Shown: piece by piece, positions 26,117-35,800 of the stretch | Layout: each line of letters opens with the position of its first letter | Position numbering within the stretch: the stretch's first letter is position 1 | NCBI GenBank assembly: GCA_025362735.1 | Contig: JANYFL010000059.1 | Location: 1-48,379 of the forward strand | DNA from: Betaproteobacteria bacterium | Lineage (GTDB): Bacteria; Pseudomonadota; Gammaproteobacteria; Burkholderiales; Burkholderiaceae_D | DNA: 48,379 bases | Direction of reading: 5' to 3' | Translations under genes and position numbers: made by a program | Notes under the pieces: generated by a model | The model's database searches: none | Seen by the model: only the letters and a program-made list of their open reading frames with translations | Told to the model about the DNA's origin: nothing

Positions 26117-29100
26117 TTGTCTGAATTGCCCGATTCCTCGCGTACTCGTCCGCCGAAGACGGTCCGCCCCTCCCGGGCTGATCGCAGAGTCGGCAATCCG
26201 GTTCCGCCCATCCGGTTTCCGGAAGAACTGCCGGTCTCGGCCAAACGTGATGAAATTGCAGCGGCTATCACAGCCCATCAGGTGATCATCGTCTGCGGTG
26301 AAACCGGATCGGGGAAAACCACGCAGTTACCCAAAATTTGTCTCAGTCTTGGGCGCGGGTTGGGTGCCGGCGGCACGGGTCTGATTGGCCATACCCAGCC
26401 GCGACGTATTGCCGCGAGTTCTACCGCCAAACGTATTGCCGAGGAGCTGGGTTCCCCGCTTGGCGAGCACGTCGGTTTCAAGGTGCGCTTTCACGACAGT
26501 CTTTCGTCAGGCGCCTCGGTCAAGCTGATGACTGATGGCATTTTGCTTGCCGAAACGCAAACTGACCGGCTGTTGAAGCAATACGACACGATTATCATCG
26601 ACGAGGCGCATGAACGTAGTCTCAACATCGATTTTTTGCTGGGCTATCTCAAGCAGATTTTGCCGAAGCGGCCCGATCTAAAAGTGATCGTGACGTCGGC
26701 GACGATTGATGCCGAGCGCTTTTCCAAACATTTTGAACGGGCGGGGAAACCTGCACCCGTGATTGAGGTATCGGGACGGATGTATGCCGTTGAGGTGCGC
26801 TATCGGCCAGTGGAGGATGGTTTGCAGCCCCCATCCCAACTTTCCCCTAGTGGGGGAAAGAGTGCCATAGTCGATGCGAAGCGGGACAAAAGAGACTTAA
26901 TCGATGCTTTGGTAGACGGCGTTGACGAGGCCTGTGCTTGTGGCCCAGGTGATGTGCTGGTGTTTCTTCCCGGTGAGCGCGAGATTCGGGATGCGGCGGA
27001 AGCGCTGCGCAAACACCATCCGCCGCACACTGAAATCCTGCCCTTATTCGCACGCTTGTCTGCGCAGGAACAGGAGCGTGTATTCAAGACTTCGAACGCG
27101 CGTCGGATCGTGCTGGCAACCAACGTCGCAGAAACATCACTGACAGTGCCGGGCATCCGCTACGTTGTCGATACCGGGCTTGCACGGGTCAAGCGCTATA
27201 GCTATCGCAACAAGGTTGAACAGTTGCAGATCGAACCGGTCGCACAGTCCGCAGCGAATCAGCGCGCTGGTCGTTGCGGACGGGTTGCTGCTGGCGTTTG
27301 CATTCGTCTCTATGACGAGGCCGACTTCAATCTGCGACCACGCTTTGCTGATCCAGAAATCATGCGCTCGTCGCTGGCTGCGGTCATTCTGCGAATGAAG
27401 TCATTGGGGCTGGGCCAGGTCGAGGATTTTCCTTTTCTCGAAGCACCATCGGGCCGCGCGATTGCTGACGGTTATCAGTTACTCAACGAACTCGGTGCCG
27501 TCGATGAAGACGGTGCGCTGACGCCGACTGGCTCCGAACTGGCGCGTCTGCCGCTCGACCCGCGCGTGGGCCGCATGGTCCTGGCTGCGCGCGAACAGCA
27601 TTGCCTGAGTGAGATGTTGATTATTGCCAGCGCATTGTCAGTGCAAAACCCGCGTGATCGGCCAATCGATCAGCAAGAAGCGGCCGATAATGCGCACCGA
27701 AAATTTTCTGATGATCGTTCCGAATTTCTCAGTGACCTAAAACTGTGGCAGTGGTTCGAGCAGGCCGTCGAACACAAGAAATCGAACCGTCAATTACGCG
27801 ATCTGTGTCGCGAAAATTTTGTTTCGCAGCTGCGCCTGCGTGAATGGCGCGATGTGCATAGCCAATTGCACACCACCGTCAGCGAGATGGGCTGGCGACT
27901 GAATACGCTGCCAGCAACGCCTGAACAATTGCACTGCGCTTTGCTGAGTGGCTTGCTGGGTAACATCGGCTGCAAGTCGGACGAAGAAGCCCACTATCTG
28001 GGCGCGCGCGCCATCAAGTTCTACCTCTGGCCGGGTTCATCGCTGGCGAAAAAAAATGCAAAGGCTGCTGGCAAATGGGTGATGGGGGCGGGGCTGGTCG
28101 AAACCACGCGCTTGTATGCGCGCACCCTGGCACGTATCGAACCGGAATGGATCGAAAAGGTAGGCGCACATTTGCTGAAAAAATCCTATGGCGATCCGCA
28201 CTGGGAAAAAAAGCCGCGCCATGTGACGGCCTTTGAGCGGGCGACGCTATATGGACTAGTGATCTATGGTCAGCGCCGCGTCGATTTTGGCCGGTTGGAT
28301 GCGGTGCGTGCCCGTGAAATTTTTATCCGCCAAGGACTGGTTGAAGGTTTGCGTGGCGGTGAATTCGAGTCGCGTGTACCCGAAGTAGCGAAGATGCTGG
28401 CGCACAACCGTCGACTGATCAACGACATCGAGCAACTCGAACACAAGGCGCGACGGATTGACGTGCTGGTCGATGATGAACTGATTTTCGGCGTGTTTGA
28501 TCAAGCCATCCCCGCAGAGGTCCATAACGGTCATCAGTTCGACAGCTGGTATGCAAAAACGGTGAAAGAGAACAAGCAGGAAAACAAACGCCTGTTGTAT
28601 CTCGATCGTGACGAATTGATGCGTCATGAGGCAGCCGGTATCACCACCGAGCTGTTTCCCAAGAACCTCATGATGGCAGGGATCAACATGGGACTGACCT
28701 ATCATTTCGAACCCGGTTCACCGCGTGATGGAGCGACCTTGGCCGTGCCGTTAGTCGCGTTGAATACCGTTGATGCGCAGCGTTGTGAATGGCTCGTGCC
28801 CGGCATGCTGAAAGAAAAGGTACAGCTGCTATTGAAATCACTACCGCAGAAATTGCGTCGACATTGCGTTCCACTTCCCCAATATGCAGCTGGTTTTTGC
28901 GAGCGACATCCACAGCCGGAAGGCGGCCTCATTGATGCCTTGATTGCAGATTTACGTGAACAACTGACCATCACTCCTCTGACCAGTGATTTCAAACTGG
29001 AAACCTTGAACGCGCATCACTGGATGAACTTCAAGGTCATCGACGAGCATAGCCGCCAACTCGCGATGGGCCGTAATCTGGCGGTTCTACGAGCTGAACT

Positions 29101-30112
29101 AGGTGGTGCAGCCCAGAAGCAGTTCCAACAGGCATTCAAGGCTTCGCTGGAAAAGAATCCGGCTATATTGAAAGAGACCACCAGCATTCCTTCGCACTCG
29201 GGAAGTCATGTTGGAGACGAGAGTCTTGCTGCTACTTCAGGTGAAACGGAAAAGAGCTTTCAAGCAGGCGTTCAATATACCGATTGGACCTTCGACGCTT
29301 TGCCTGAATTGATGGAGGTCAAACGCGATGGCCAAACCTTGATCGGATATCCCGCACTGGTCGATCAAAACACGTATTGCTTACTTGAAGTGTTTGATGA
29401 TCCTGAGGTCGCCGCAGCCAGCCATCACACAGGCTTGCATCGACTGTTTATGCTGCAATTAAAAGAGCAGATCAAGTTTCTTGAAAAGAATCTGCCCGGC
29501 CTGCAACAAATGGCGATGCAATACATGAGTCTGGGCACGCTTGAAGAATTGCGTGATCAGATCATCGCCGTAGCGGTGGATCGCGCCTGCATGAATGAAC
29601 CTTTACCAACCGATGCCAGCAGCTTTGGTGTACGCGAGCTTGAGGGCAAAGATCGGCTCGTATTGCTGGCAAATGAAATTGCGCGCCTGACATCTGCCAT
29701 TTTGATGGAATACAGCAGCGTCCAGAAAAAAATCGTCGGGATCAAGTCGCAGTTAAGCGCATTCAACGATATCAATAGTCAGGTGCAGATGTTGATTGGC
29801 AAGCGCTTTATTTTGGAAACGCCCTACGCACAGCTGTCGCATTTTCCACGTTACCTCAAGGCCATCGCAGCGCGTGTCGACAAACTCCGAAACGATCCGC
29901 AACGCGACGCTCAAAAAATGACGGAGCTGACGCCACTTTTGACCCAATGGCAACGTACTGTTGCCGCGCGTAAAGGCAATCGCGATGAACGTCTGGAAGA
30001 ATTCCGCTGGCTGCTTGAAGAGCTGCGCGTCGCACTATTTGCCCAGGAGCTGCGCACGCCAATGCCGGTCTCGGTCAAGCGTTTGCAAAAAATATGGGAA
30101 AGTCTGAGATAG
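26117..30112 (+). CDS. hrpA: ATP-dependent DEAH-box RNA helicase HrpA
   Basis: This 1331-residue helicase is full length for HrpA (E. coli about 1300). Walker A is GETGSGKTT (61-69) and the DEAH box is at 162-165. Motif VI is QRAGRCGR, followed by HA2, OB-fold and a long C-terminal DUF3418 region. HrpA unwinds mRNA-ribosome assemblies and helps resolve stalled or collided ribosomes. The start is a TTG at 26117; no ATG lies in frame before residue 100, and GGAAA upstream is a weak ribosome binding site. It is divergent from argA across 122 bp. Confidence 0.95.
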   Translation: MSELPDSSRTRPPKTVRPSRADRRVGNPVPPIRFPEELPVSAKRDEIAAAITAHQVIIVCGETGSGKTTQLPKICLSLGRGLGAGGTGLIGHTQPRRIAASSTAKRIAEELGSPLGEHVGFKVRFHDSLSSGASVKLMTDGILLAETQTDRLLKQYDTIIIDEAHERSLNIDFLLGYLKQILPKRPDLKVIVTSATIDAERFSKHFERAGKPAPVIEVSGRMYAVEVRYRPVEDGLQPPSQLSPSGGKSAIVDAKRDKRDLIDALVDGVDEACACGPGDVLVFLPGEREIRDAAEALRKHHPPHTEILPLFARLSAQEQERVFKTSNARRIVLATNVAETSLTVPGIRYVVDTGLARVKRYSYRNKVEQLQIEPVAQSAANQRAGRCGRVAAGVCIRLYDEADFNLRPRFADPEIMRSSLAAVILRMKSLGLGQVEDFPFLEAPSGRAIADGYQLLNELGAVDEDGALTPTGSELARLPLDPRVGRMVLAAREQHCLSEMLIIASALSVQNPRDRPIDQQEAADNAHRKFSDDRSEFLSDLKLWQWFEQAVEHKKSNRQLRDLCRENFVSQLRLREWRDVHSQLHTTVSEMGWRLNTLPATPEQLHCALLSGLLGNIGCKSDEEAHYLGARAIKFYLWPGSSLAKKNAKAAGKWVMGAGLVETTRLYARTLARIEPEWIEKVGAHLLKKSYGDPHWEKKPRHVTAFERATLYGLVIYGQRRVDFGRLDAVRAREIFIRQGLVEGLRGGEFESRVPEVAKMLAHNRRLINDIEQLEHKARRIDVLVDDELIFGVFDQAIPAEVHNGHQFDSWYAKTVKENKQENKRLLYLDRDELMRHEAAGITTELFPKNLMMAGINMGLTYHFEPGSPRDGATLAVPLVALNTVDAQRCEWLVPGMLKEKVQLLLKSLPQKLRRHCVPLPQYAAGFCERHPQPEGGLIDALIADLREQLTITPLTSDFKLETLNAHHWMNFKVIDEHSRQLAMGRNLAVLRAELGGAAQKQFQQAFKASLEKNPAILKETTSIPSHSGSHVGDESLAATSGETEKSFQAGVQYTDWTFDALPELMEVKRDGQTLIGYPALVDQNTYCLLEVFDDPEVAAASHHTGLHRLFMLQLKEQIKFLEKNLPGLQQMAMQYMSLGTLEELRDQIIAVAVDRACMNEPLPTDASSFGVRELEGKDRLVLLANEIARLTSAILMEYSSVQKKIVGIKSQLSAFNDINSQVQMLIGKRFILETPYAQLSHFPRYLKAIAARVDKLRNDPQRDAQKMTELTPLLTQWQRTVAARKGNRDERLEEFRWLLEELRVALFAQELRTPMPVSVKRLQKIWESLR

Positions 30113-30119
30113 TTCCACG

Positions 30120-30911
30120 ATGAAACCACTTCACCAAGAATCAAAGGAGTCGAACTTGGAATTTTTTGCAGTATGCCGAACATGGCTCTTTAATTCGCCG
30201 TTTAGAACAGTACTTTCCAATCGTGGTGGTTCCAATTGGCTGCAAGCGGTCAGACGTATAGCCTTTGGGATATTGACGTTTTTACCGATTCAGCATGTCT
30301 GCGCCGCACCATCTGAGCGTGTCGACGGGCTACCGGATGTTGTTGTCAATGTCGCTACGGATGACGCGAACTACCGATACGTGCTCCACAATGGCAATCT
30401 TGCCGAGATGCCAAATGGATGTTTGCCACAAAATGACCCATGTGAAGCTCCAAATGCCATGCGCAGTTTGCTTGCGCAGCGAGATTCAGTGGCAGCAGAG
30501 GCTGAAAAAAATCGAAATGTTCTGCCGAAGGGGGTTGAGTGGGCTCTTTTCAGCAATGCCAAAAAGCTTGTTGTGTATGGATTTGAGAAGGTCTTTGGAT
30601 CAAGAAGCCTCTCTTTGGTTGTTGCGAAGCCTGGCGAGCAACGCGTTGTTTATTCGGCCGATGATCCAGAGGTCCGCATCAATTGTATTCGGTGGTTATC
30701 TGACGCAACGCTCGCAATATTAGAATCGAAAAGTCGTTCTTCATTGACTCCTATTGGCATTTTTGGAGCGCTATCGGGTCATGGGATACCGGTGACCCGT
30801 TATACCCTTCGGATTGTTTCATTCGATAGCGATGAGAAGGCGAGTGTTGTGAAGTTTCCCTTACTGCGAAGCTTTGACGATTCAGTGGCATGCCTGGACA
30901 TGAGTGAATAG
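30120..30911 (+). CDS. Hypothetical exported protein
   Basis: I do not recognise this 263-residue protein. A hydrophobic stretch IAFGILTFLPIQHVCA (about 49-64) followed by APSE looks like a signal peptide. It is preceded by an unusual 48-residue basic leader, so the true start is uncertain. A TTG at 30156 has an excellent AGGAG six bases upstream (30145-30149), whereas the ATG at 30120 has none. The mature part has beta-rich segments such as YRYVLHNGNLAEMPNG and cysteines at CLPQNDPC. It starts 8 bp after hrpA and could be its last operon member or the first gene of the conflict cluster. Confidence 0.55.
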   Translation: MKPLHQESKESNLEFFAVCRTWLFNSPFRTVLSNRGGSNWLQAVRRIAFGILTFLPIQHVCAAPSERVDGLPDVVVNVATDDANYRYVLHNGNLAEMPNGCLPQNDPCEAPNAMRSLLAQRDSVAAEAEKNRNVLPKGVEWALFSNAKKLVVYGFEKVFGSRSLSLVVAKPGEQRVVYSADDPEVRINCIRWLSDATLAILESKSRSSLTPIGIFGALSGHGIPVTRYTLRIVSFDSDEKASVVKFPLLRSFDDSVACLDMSE

Positions 30912-31027
30912 CGGAAAGACGACGACTAACTGGGCGAAAAACGACGTCAAGCGTTTAGTCGAATTAAAGGGCTTTGCTGGAATATATTCGTAATCTTGTG
31001 GATAAGCCCGCTTAGCGCTACGATTTT

Positions 31028-31669
31028 ATGAACAAACCGATCGGTATGCAGCAGATGAGTCACATACAGCTATCAGAGTATCCACCTCGACAAGTATTGC
31101 TGTTCAGCGGCCATATGATCGATGCGCCTGATCGCCTTGTGCCGCGTTTCCCGCCGGAAATGGCAGCGGCTGTATCTAAAAAAATTACGAATGTATTGCG
31201 CACACTGAGCGCCGGTCCGGATGATTTGGCACTTGCCCAGGGCGCAAGTGGCGGCGATATTTTGTTTCTTGAGGCTTGCAAACAGCGTGGCGTACAACTG
31301 CAATTGATATTGCCTTTGCCAGAGGCCGAGTTCATTGAACAGTCGATCCTTCGCTCAATCGATGGTCTGAAATGGCAACAGCGCTATGAAGCGATCAAGA
31401 CTGATCTGAGCCAACCCCCGTCCATCTTGCCGATTGAATCCACTCCTTACCGTCATCTTGAGAATGAACCGAATTCGACGGGTGATGTATTTGCACGCTG
31501 TAACCTATTTCTTCTGGATACGGCACTCACGTGGGGTATCGAACGGCTACGTTTGATCTGCCTTTGGGACGGTCAAGGTGGGGATGGGCCCGGAGGAACT
31601 GCGCACATGGTGGAATTGGTGAAAAGCTTGAGGGGAAAAGTGATCTGGATGGATATCAATCAACTTTGA
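31028..31669 (+). CDS. SLOG-like (Rossmannoid nucleotide-sensor) protein
   Basis: This 213-residue protein has the layout of SLOG-superfamily domains. A strand with VLLFSGHMIDAPDR is followed by a helix and a glycine-rich ALAQGASGGDILFLEACKQRGV loop that would bind a nucleotide ligand, then QLILPLPEAEF and, at the end, RLICLWDGQGGDGPGG. SLOG proteins are predicted sensors or processors of nucleotide signals in bacterial conflict systems, often beside TIR, caspase or CHAT effectors, as here. No catalytic function can be assigned. A possible promoter (TTGTGG, 17 bp, TACGAT ending at 31024) sits just before the start, which lacks a ribosome binding site; ATGs at 31046 and 31055 are alternatives. 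Confidence 0.6.
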   Translation: MNKPIGMQQMSHIQLSEYPPRQVLLFSGHMIDAPDRLVPRFPPEMAAAVSKKITNVLRTLSAGPDDLALAQGASGGDILFLEACKQRGVQLQLILPLPEAEFIEQSILRSIDGLKWQQRYEAIKTDLSQPPSILPIESTPYRHLENEPNSTGDVFARCNLFLLDTALTWGIERLRLICLWDGQGGDGPGGTAHMVELVKSLRGKVIWMDINQL

Positions 31670-31755
31670 TCTTGTCAGACAGAGGAGGGTATTCCTTAGT
31701 AGGTTCTAGCTATCCTGGAAGCAAAATTTAGGTACTTGCTCGGTCGGGGTACGCC

Positions 31756-31761
31756 TATAAT
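31756..31761 (+). promoter_or_regulatory. Candidate -10 box before the caspase-like gene
   Basis: A perfect TATAAT lies 50 bp before the caspase-like start codon, in an otherwise empty 142-bp gap. No good -35 match is at 16-18 bp (the nearest, TTGCTC, is 14 bp away), so it may need an activator. The gene itself has a strong GGGGAGG ribosome binding site. Confidence 0.35.
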
Positions 31762-31811
31762 TTTTTCGCAGTCGTCATATAAAAAAACGAAAAAACTCTG
31801 GGGAGGTTTGT

Positions 31812-32754
31812 ATGACCGGCCAAAAAATCCAAGGTAGTTCCGCCAAGTCTGCCAGTAAGAAAATCAAACCAAAAGTGCGGGCGCTCTCGCTGCACATCGG
31901 TCTTAACTCTGTGAGCGGCGCCGCCTATGGTGGATGGACTGGGCCACTGGCTGCTTGCGAGTTTGATGCCAACGACATGGCCACAATTGCACAGGGCCAG
32001 GGCATGAAGCCCACCATTCTATTGAGCAAAAAAGCGACTCGTGCCGCCACTTTGGCCCGCATGCGCAGTGCAGCAAAGACATTAAAGGCAGGCGAGTTGT
32101 TTTTTCTGACTTATTCCGGCCATGGCGGGCAAGTGCCTGATGTAACCGGCGAAGAGGTGGACAAGAAAGATGAAACCTGGTGCCGTCTATGACGGCCAAT
32201 TGATTGATGATGAACTTTACTTCGAGCTGGGTCGTTTTGCCGAAGGGGTGCGCATTCTGGTGTTGTCGGACAGTTGTCACAGCGGTACGGTGACACGCGA
32301 AGTTGCACCTGCTCCGGCAATACTAGGGCAACGTCCGAAGTTAATGCCCGATGCTGTCGCCATGCGCACCTATGAAAAGCACAAGGCGTTTTACGATCAG
32401 TTGCAGCGCGATGTATTGAAGGCAGCGAAAGCAACCGGCAAAGCGGTTGTCGATCCCGACGCAGCGCTGGCCAATGTTGCGATCAGCGGACGATTGACCA
32501 CCATCGTGAAGAAATTCAATCCCTCCGTGATTCTGATTTCGGGTTGTCAGGACAATCAGACTTCCATGGATGGAGACCACAACGGTGCATTCACCGAGCA
32601 GCTTCTCAAGGTCTGGAATCACGGCACCTATACCGGCGGCTATGCAAGTTTTCACGCACGGATTCGCGCGCGTATGCCAGCCAGCCAGTCTCCGAACTTG
32701 TTTACCTTGGGAACTGCTGGGAAATTTTTAGCCCAGCAGCCATTTACCGTTTAA
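31812..32754 (+). pseudogene. Caspase-like (peptidase C14) protein, split by a one-base frameshift
   Basis: Two frames join into one 313-residue caspase-fold protease. The first (31812-32192) has the catalytic histidine H104 in LTYSGHGGQ. The second, in the +1 frame, has the catalytic cysteine in VLSDSCHSG (codon 32275-32277) and ends at 32754. The frames meet at 32181-32192, where the first reads TGG TGC CGT CTA TGA C; dropping one C of the CC pair would restore [13 protein letters not shown], which is what relatives show from memory. The protease would act as a regulated effector or activator in the conflict cluster. It is inactive as written unless recoding occurs: UGA followed by C after a Leu codon resembles the prfB +1 site, but no Shine-Dalgarno stimulator is seen. 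Confidence 0.75.
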
Positions 32755-32837
32755 GACCAATTTAAATTAGCCGCCAGTCGTGACAAAGCATAGGCACGAA
32801 GAAAGGTGCAGACGAAGTGATGAAACGGTTACGTATT

Positions 32838-32865
32838 TTGACTGCATACGGACGCAATAAACAAT
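32838..32865 (+). promoter_or_regulatory. Weak promoter candidate before the hydrolase-CHAT gene
   Basis: TTGACT (32838-32843), a 16-bp spacer and AACAAT (32860-32865) precede the 2057-codon gene. The -10 match is poor. The gene has AGGGGAG about ten bases before its ATG. Confidence 0.25.
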
Positions 32866-32882
32866 AGGGGAGCAAGTGGCTC

Positions 32883-35800
32883 ATGGTTGATCGTTCCATT
32901 CCAATCAAGCTCAATGGCAGACTGATCGTCCGTGAGTCAGGCAGCCACATCGAAGCAGAGCTGCCCGCCATTCTCAGAGCGGCCAGCCGCTCGCTCTCGC
33001 AACCGGGATCTGAACGCACCGCGGTGCAAGATCCCTTTTTCCCTGATGGCTATCTCAGCCCCACTGCCAGCTTCGACGTCGGCGTCTCGGCACGCAGTGC
33101 AGCTGATGGCGTCTCTGAAAAGCAGCACGATGCAGCACCTAATGAAGTCATTGTTTTTGAGCTGTCTGATGGCAGCACCTTTATTACGAGTGCTCAGCGC
33201 CTGCACGACACGCTGAAGCTGACGCATCCTGAATTTATTGCTGAAGACGGTTCCATCCTGCTTGAAAAACTGCGTGCCGACGGTGCCGCCCCGCGTGGAT
33301 TTCTCGCAGATGTGGCCGGAGGTCTGATCAGCAAGGTATTCACTTTTATCGTCGGCGCCAAGCCAGATAGCATCATCAATCAGGCGCTGCAGACACTCGG
33401 AAGCCCCGAACGTATTGCCGAACTGGGGGTGAGTTGGGCGGGAACCAAGGCGCTGATGTGGGCCATCGAAGACCAGCTTTCCCAAAAACCGGGCCTATAC
33501 AAATGGGAAAGTGAAACGGAACTCAAAGCGCTTCCTCCTGATTTTGACCAGCCCATGACGGATGAGCTTGCCAAGAAGCCGATGCTGGTATTTTTGCATG
33601 GCACCGGTTCAAGTACCTTTGGAAGTTTCAGTGAACTGCGAGGCGGAGACCGTAATCTCTGGGGAACTCTCGAACGCACCTTTACCGGCGGCATCTATGC
33701 GTTCGAACATCGCACCTTGTCTGAAAGCCCGATTGAAAATGCCATCGCACTGGCGTCGGCCTTGCCACCGAGTGCCAATGTTTCATTGGTCTCGCATTCA
33801 CGTGGAGGCTTGGTCGCTGATTTGCTATGCCTGAATGGCTTTGAGGGTTTGATCGATAACTACAAATATCGTTTTGAAGGCACAGGTGATGCCGATCCGG
33901 ACGAAGCCATTCGGGTTATTGCTGAGATGGACGATGCGCATGCCGAGCAGCGCAAACAGCTGAGTCGGCTCGCCACCGTGCTGCGCAAACAGAAGTTGAA
34001 CATCCAGCGCTATGTTCGCGTGGCGGCTCCAGCGAACGGAACGCGACTCGCCAGCGGCAACTTCGATTTGTTTCTTTCAGGTGTATTGACCCTGATCGGA
34101 CAAGTTCCCTTTTTCTTCGGCAATCCGCTTTACTCAGCCTTCAAACGCGTCGTCATTGAAATCGCCAAAAACCGAACCAACCCGCATCTCATTCCGGGCA
34201 TTGAGGCCATGTTGCCTGACTCGCCCATGGCCAGACTGCTGCGTGATGCGCCCGTACAGAACGGTATTGTCATGGCGGTGATTGCCGGTGATATCGAAGG
34301 CGGCAATCTGCTCAAGCGCCTCGGCGTTCTGCTGACCGACTTCCTGCTGTTCGACAATAGCGATCATGATCTGGTCGTTGATACCGTTGCCATGCTGGCG
34401 GGTATTGCGCCCACCACTCAGGCGCGTGCCTTGTTTGATCGTGGGCCTGACGTTTCGCATTTCCGTTACTTCATCAACAGTGACACGCGTACGGCTTTGC
34501 GTGACTGGTTAACGGTAACCGAGCCTGTCAAGATCGAAGCCTTTCGTCCACTGCCAACCAAGGACGAATATCGCGCCGCGCTGAACGCCGCCATGAGCCG
34601 CGACGTCTTGGTCAGCACGGATCGGCCCGTTGTGGTGATCTTGCCCGGCGTCATGGGTTCGCATTTGCGCGTCGGTGGCAGTGATCGTGTCTGGTTTGAT
34701 CCGCTGGATATTGCCGGAGGCGGTCTTACCAAAGTGGCCTGGGGCAAACCGAATGTGGAAGCCGAAGAACTGTTCAGCATGTCTTACGGCAAGCTCTGCG
34801 CTGAATTGATCAAGAGCCATCGGGTCGAGCGTTTTGCCTATGACTGGCGCCAGCCGCTCGACGTGCTGGCCGAGCGCCTGGGTGAGTTTCTGACGCGACT
34901 GATGCGCGAGACCAAACAGCCCATTCGATTATTGGCACACAGCATGGGTGGACTGGTCGTACGCGCTGCAATTTACAAGCGTCGTTCGGTCATGGATGCG
35001 TTGATGCAGCGTGAGGGTTCCCGCTTCATCATGCTCGGCACACCGAATCAAGGCGCGCACTCGATGGTCGAAAACCTGCTGGGTAAAGGCGATACGCTGC
35101 GTACCCTGGTGCGCATCGACATCACCCATGACATGCAGGAAGTGCTCGACATTGTGTCGGGTTTCCGCGGCGCTTTGCAGCTCCTGCCTCGGCGTGGGTT
35201 CAAGGATACCTTTCAGGGTCAGGCGGATGGAGGCACTGAGTACAGCATCTGGCCTTACGATCAAGAAAATACATGGCAGACGCTGAAGCAGAAAAATATT
35301 GATTTCTGGTTTGGCAATCACCGCTGTGGCACACCGGCGCAATCCGTACTCGAAGAGGCAACCTGGCTCTGGAAGCAAGATGGCCTGACCACGCCCAGTC
35401 TGCCACCTGAATATGAAAGTCGAAGCGTTTATGTGTATGGCATCGCACGCAACACGGCGTGTGGTGTGCGTGAAGTCGACGGTCATCTCAAGATGGTTGG
35501 CACCACACGTGGCGATGGCACAGTGACCTGGGACTCGGGTCGCATCGGTGGCGTTGGCAGTTCGTATTACATGGCGGCCGAGCATGGCAATCTGGCGGCC
35601 ACCGAAGAGCACTTTCCTGCTCTGATTGATCTGCTAACCAGCGGCGCAACCAATCGTTTACCGCAAAGCCCGCCCGCCCTGCGCGCAATCGAGCAACCGG
35701 TGCCGGTGACTTACGACGCTGGACCGCCGACGGCTGATGACGCCGATACTCTGGAACGCAGCCTGATGGGTGGGGCGCTGCGCAATCGCGTGCCTCCACG

